From: Caldifarciminota bacterium | GTDB lineage: Bacteria > Hydrothermota > Hydrothermia > B15-G9 > WFZT01 | Length of the DNA stretch: 5,831 nt | Direction of reading: 5' to 3' | NCBI GenBank assembly: GCA_026991055.1 | Contig: JALXCE010000187.1 | Location: 1 to 5,831, forward strand | Part shown: positions 5,538 through 5,831 of the stretch, piece by piece | How the letters are laid out: every line of letters starts with the position of its first letter | Numbering within the stretch: position 1 is the first letter of the stretch | Notes under the pieces: model-generated | Told to the model about the DNA's origin: nothing | Database searches by the model: none | What the model saw: only the letters and a program-made list of their open reading frames with translations | Program-made: the position numbers and the translations under genes

Positions 5538-5664
5538 ATTTTCGCTACTTATTATGTCCAAACTGAAAAAACTGAATTACTTAATTTTTAACATCGCTTT
5601 TCCATTCACTTCACTTACGGAAAGGATAAACAGAATCGATATTCTCTAATAGGTTTCCTCTGCA

Positions 5665-5693
5665 TTGAAAGGTGAGGGGTTGGTAGTTATAAT
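5665..5693 (+). promoter_or_regulatory. Sigma-70 promoter of tRNA-Leu
   Basis: TTGAAA (5665-5670, 5 of 6) and a perfect TATAAT (5688-5693) are separated by 17 bp. Transcription should start near 5700, only about 6 nt before the mature tRNA 5' end at 5706. The precursor would then have a very short 5' leader for RNase P to remove. Confidence 0.87.
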
Positions 5694-5705
5694 AAGTGCT
5701 GACAT

Positions 5706-5790
5706 GCGAGGGTGGCGGAATAGGCAGACGCGCCAGATTTAGGATCTGGTGGGATTTCCCGTGCGGGTTCAAGTCCCGCCCCTCGCACCA
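5706..5790 (+). tRNA. tRNA-Leu, anticodon UAG
   Basis: A complete class II tRNA with encoded CCA. The acceptor stem GCGAGGG (5706-5712) pairs with CCCTCGC (5780-5786), followed by discriminator A5787 and CCA 5788-5790. The anticodon arm is CCAGA, loop TTTAGGA and TCTGG at 5733-5749, placing TAG at 5740-5742, which reads CUA and other CUN leucine codons. The long variable arm (5750-5762) forms a GGGA-TTT-CCC hairpin typical of tRNA-Leu and tRNA-Ser; discriminator A and the UAG anticodon settle it as Leu. The T arm is GCGGG, TTCAAGT and CCCGC. It stands alone here, with its own promoter. I see no clear terminator in the remaining 41 bases, so the transcript may continue. Confidence 0.97.
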
Positions 5791-5802
5791 GTGAGGTGCC
5801 TA

Positions 5803-5830
5803 TCGAAAAAGTTTGGGGTTAATGTATAAT
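5803..5830 (+). promoter_or_regulatory. Possible promoter at the right window edge
   Basis: A perfect TATAAT at 5825-5830 is preceded by TCGAAA (5803-5808, 4 of 6 to TTGACA) at a 16-bp spacing. It would drive a gene beyond the window, downstream of the tRNA. The weak -35 and short spacer make this tentative. Confidence 0.35.
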
Positions 5831-5831
5831 T

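Larger units (their letters stand above)
5212..5664. other. Gene-free, AT-rich intergenic region with repeats
   Basis: I found no credible coding region on either strand between the operon promoter and the tRNA promoter. The longest frame I traced on the plus strand is a 25-codon ATG frame at 5370-5447 that runs through a hairpin and has repeat-like composition. The background is AT-rich and is interrupted by three G/A- or C/T-rich hairpins, described separately. A 7-bp inverted repeat (AATATCG, 6-nt gap, CGATATT) lies at 5458-5477. A 10-bp direct repeat TTTTCCATTC occurs at 5495-5504 and 5598-5607. There is no CRISPR, insertion sequence or origin signature that I can see. Confidence 0.7.

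Noticed and set aside
5513..5542. Rho-independent terminator
   Set aside because: The hairpin is perfect, but the T tract is only four bases and no plus-strand gene ends upstream of it; an intergenic repeat fits better.

Overview
The window is a piece of a bacterial chromosome. The organism uses sigma-70-type promoters and strong Shine-Dalgarno sites, and encodes the CCA end of its tRNA in the DNA. It makes a lipoprotein with a classical lipobox. The proteins are rich in Lys, Glu, Ile and aromatic residues, and arginine is often AGA or AGG. This would fit a diderm, possibly thermophilic lineage, but I cannot place it taxonomically from the sequence alone.

Layout. Bases 2-118 (+) hold the last 38 codons of a gene that starts outside the window. 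Bases 169-918 (+) encode an unrecognised 249-residue lipoprotein, probably read from its own promoter on a leaderless mRNA. Converging on it, and sharing a TTAA stop quartet, is a tight four-gene minus-strand operon between 5162 and 915. In transcription order it encodes a group II PLP enzyme of the sphingosine-1-phosphate-lyase-like branch, an ESS-type (GltS-like) sodium:carboxylate symporter, a TSUP (TauE/SafE) anion permease and a FabG-like short-chain dehydrogenase. A near-consensus promoter (TTGACA-17-TATACT) precedes the first gene. The junctions are 15 nt, a TGATG stop/start overlap, and 4 nt with the Shine-Dalgarno overlapping the previous stop, so the four genes are almost certainly one transcript.

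Bases 5212-5664 carry no convincing gene, but hold three purine/pyrimidine-rich hairpins that look like related or decayed intergenic repeats. After them come a consensus promoter (TTGAAA-17-TATAAT), a complete tRNA-Leu(UAG), and a candidate promoter at the right edge of the window.

How the genes may work together (inference): the symporter imports a carboxylated amine or amino acid, the PLP enzyme decarboxylates or cleaves it, the dehydrogenase reduces a carbonyl product, and the TSUP permease exports an anionic, possibly sulfur-containing product. The true substrate cannot be read from the sequence. The most unusual DNA feature is a 16-bp perfect inverted repeat with a 3-nt loop lying in frame inside the TSUP permease gene, in the hydrophilic linker between its two halves. 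It resembles a palindromic element inserted into a coding region.
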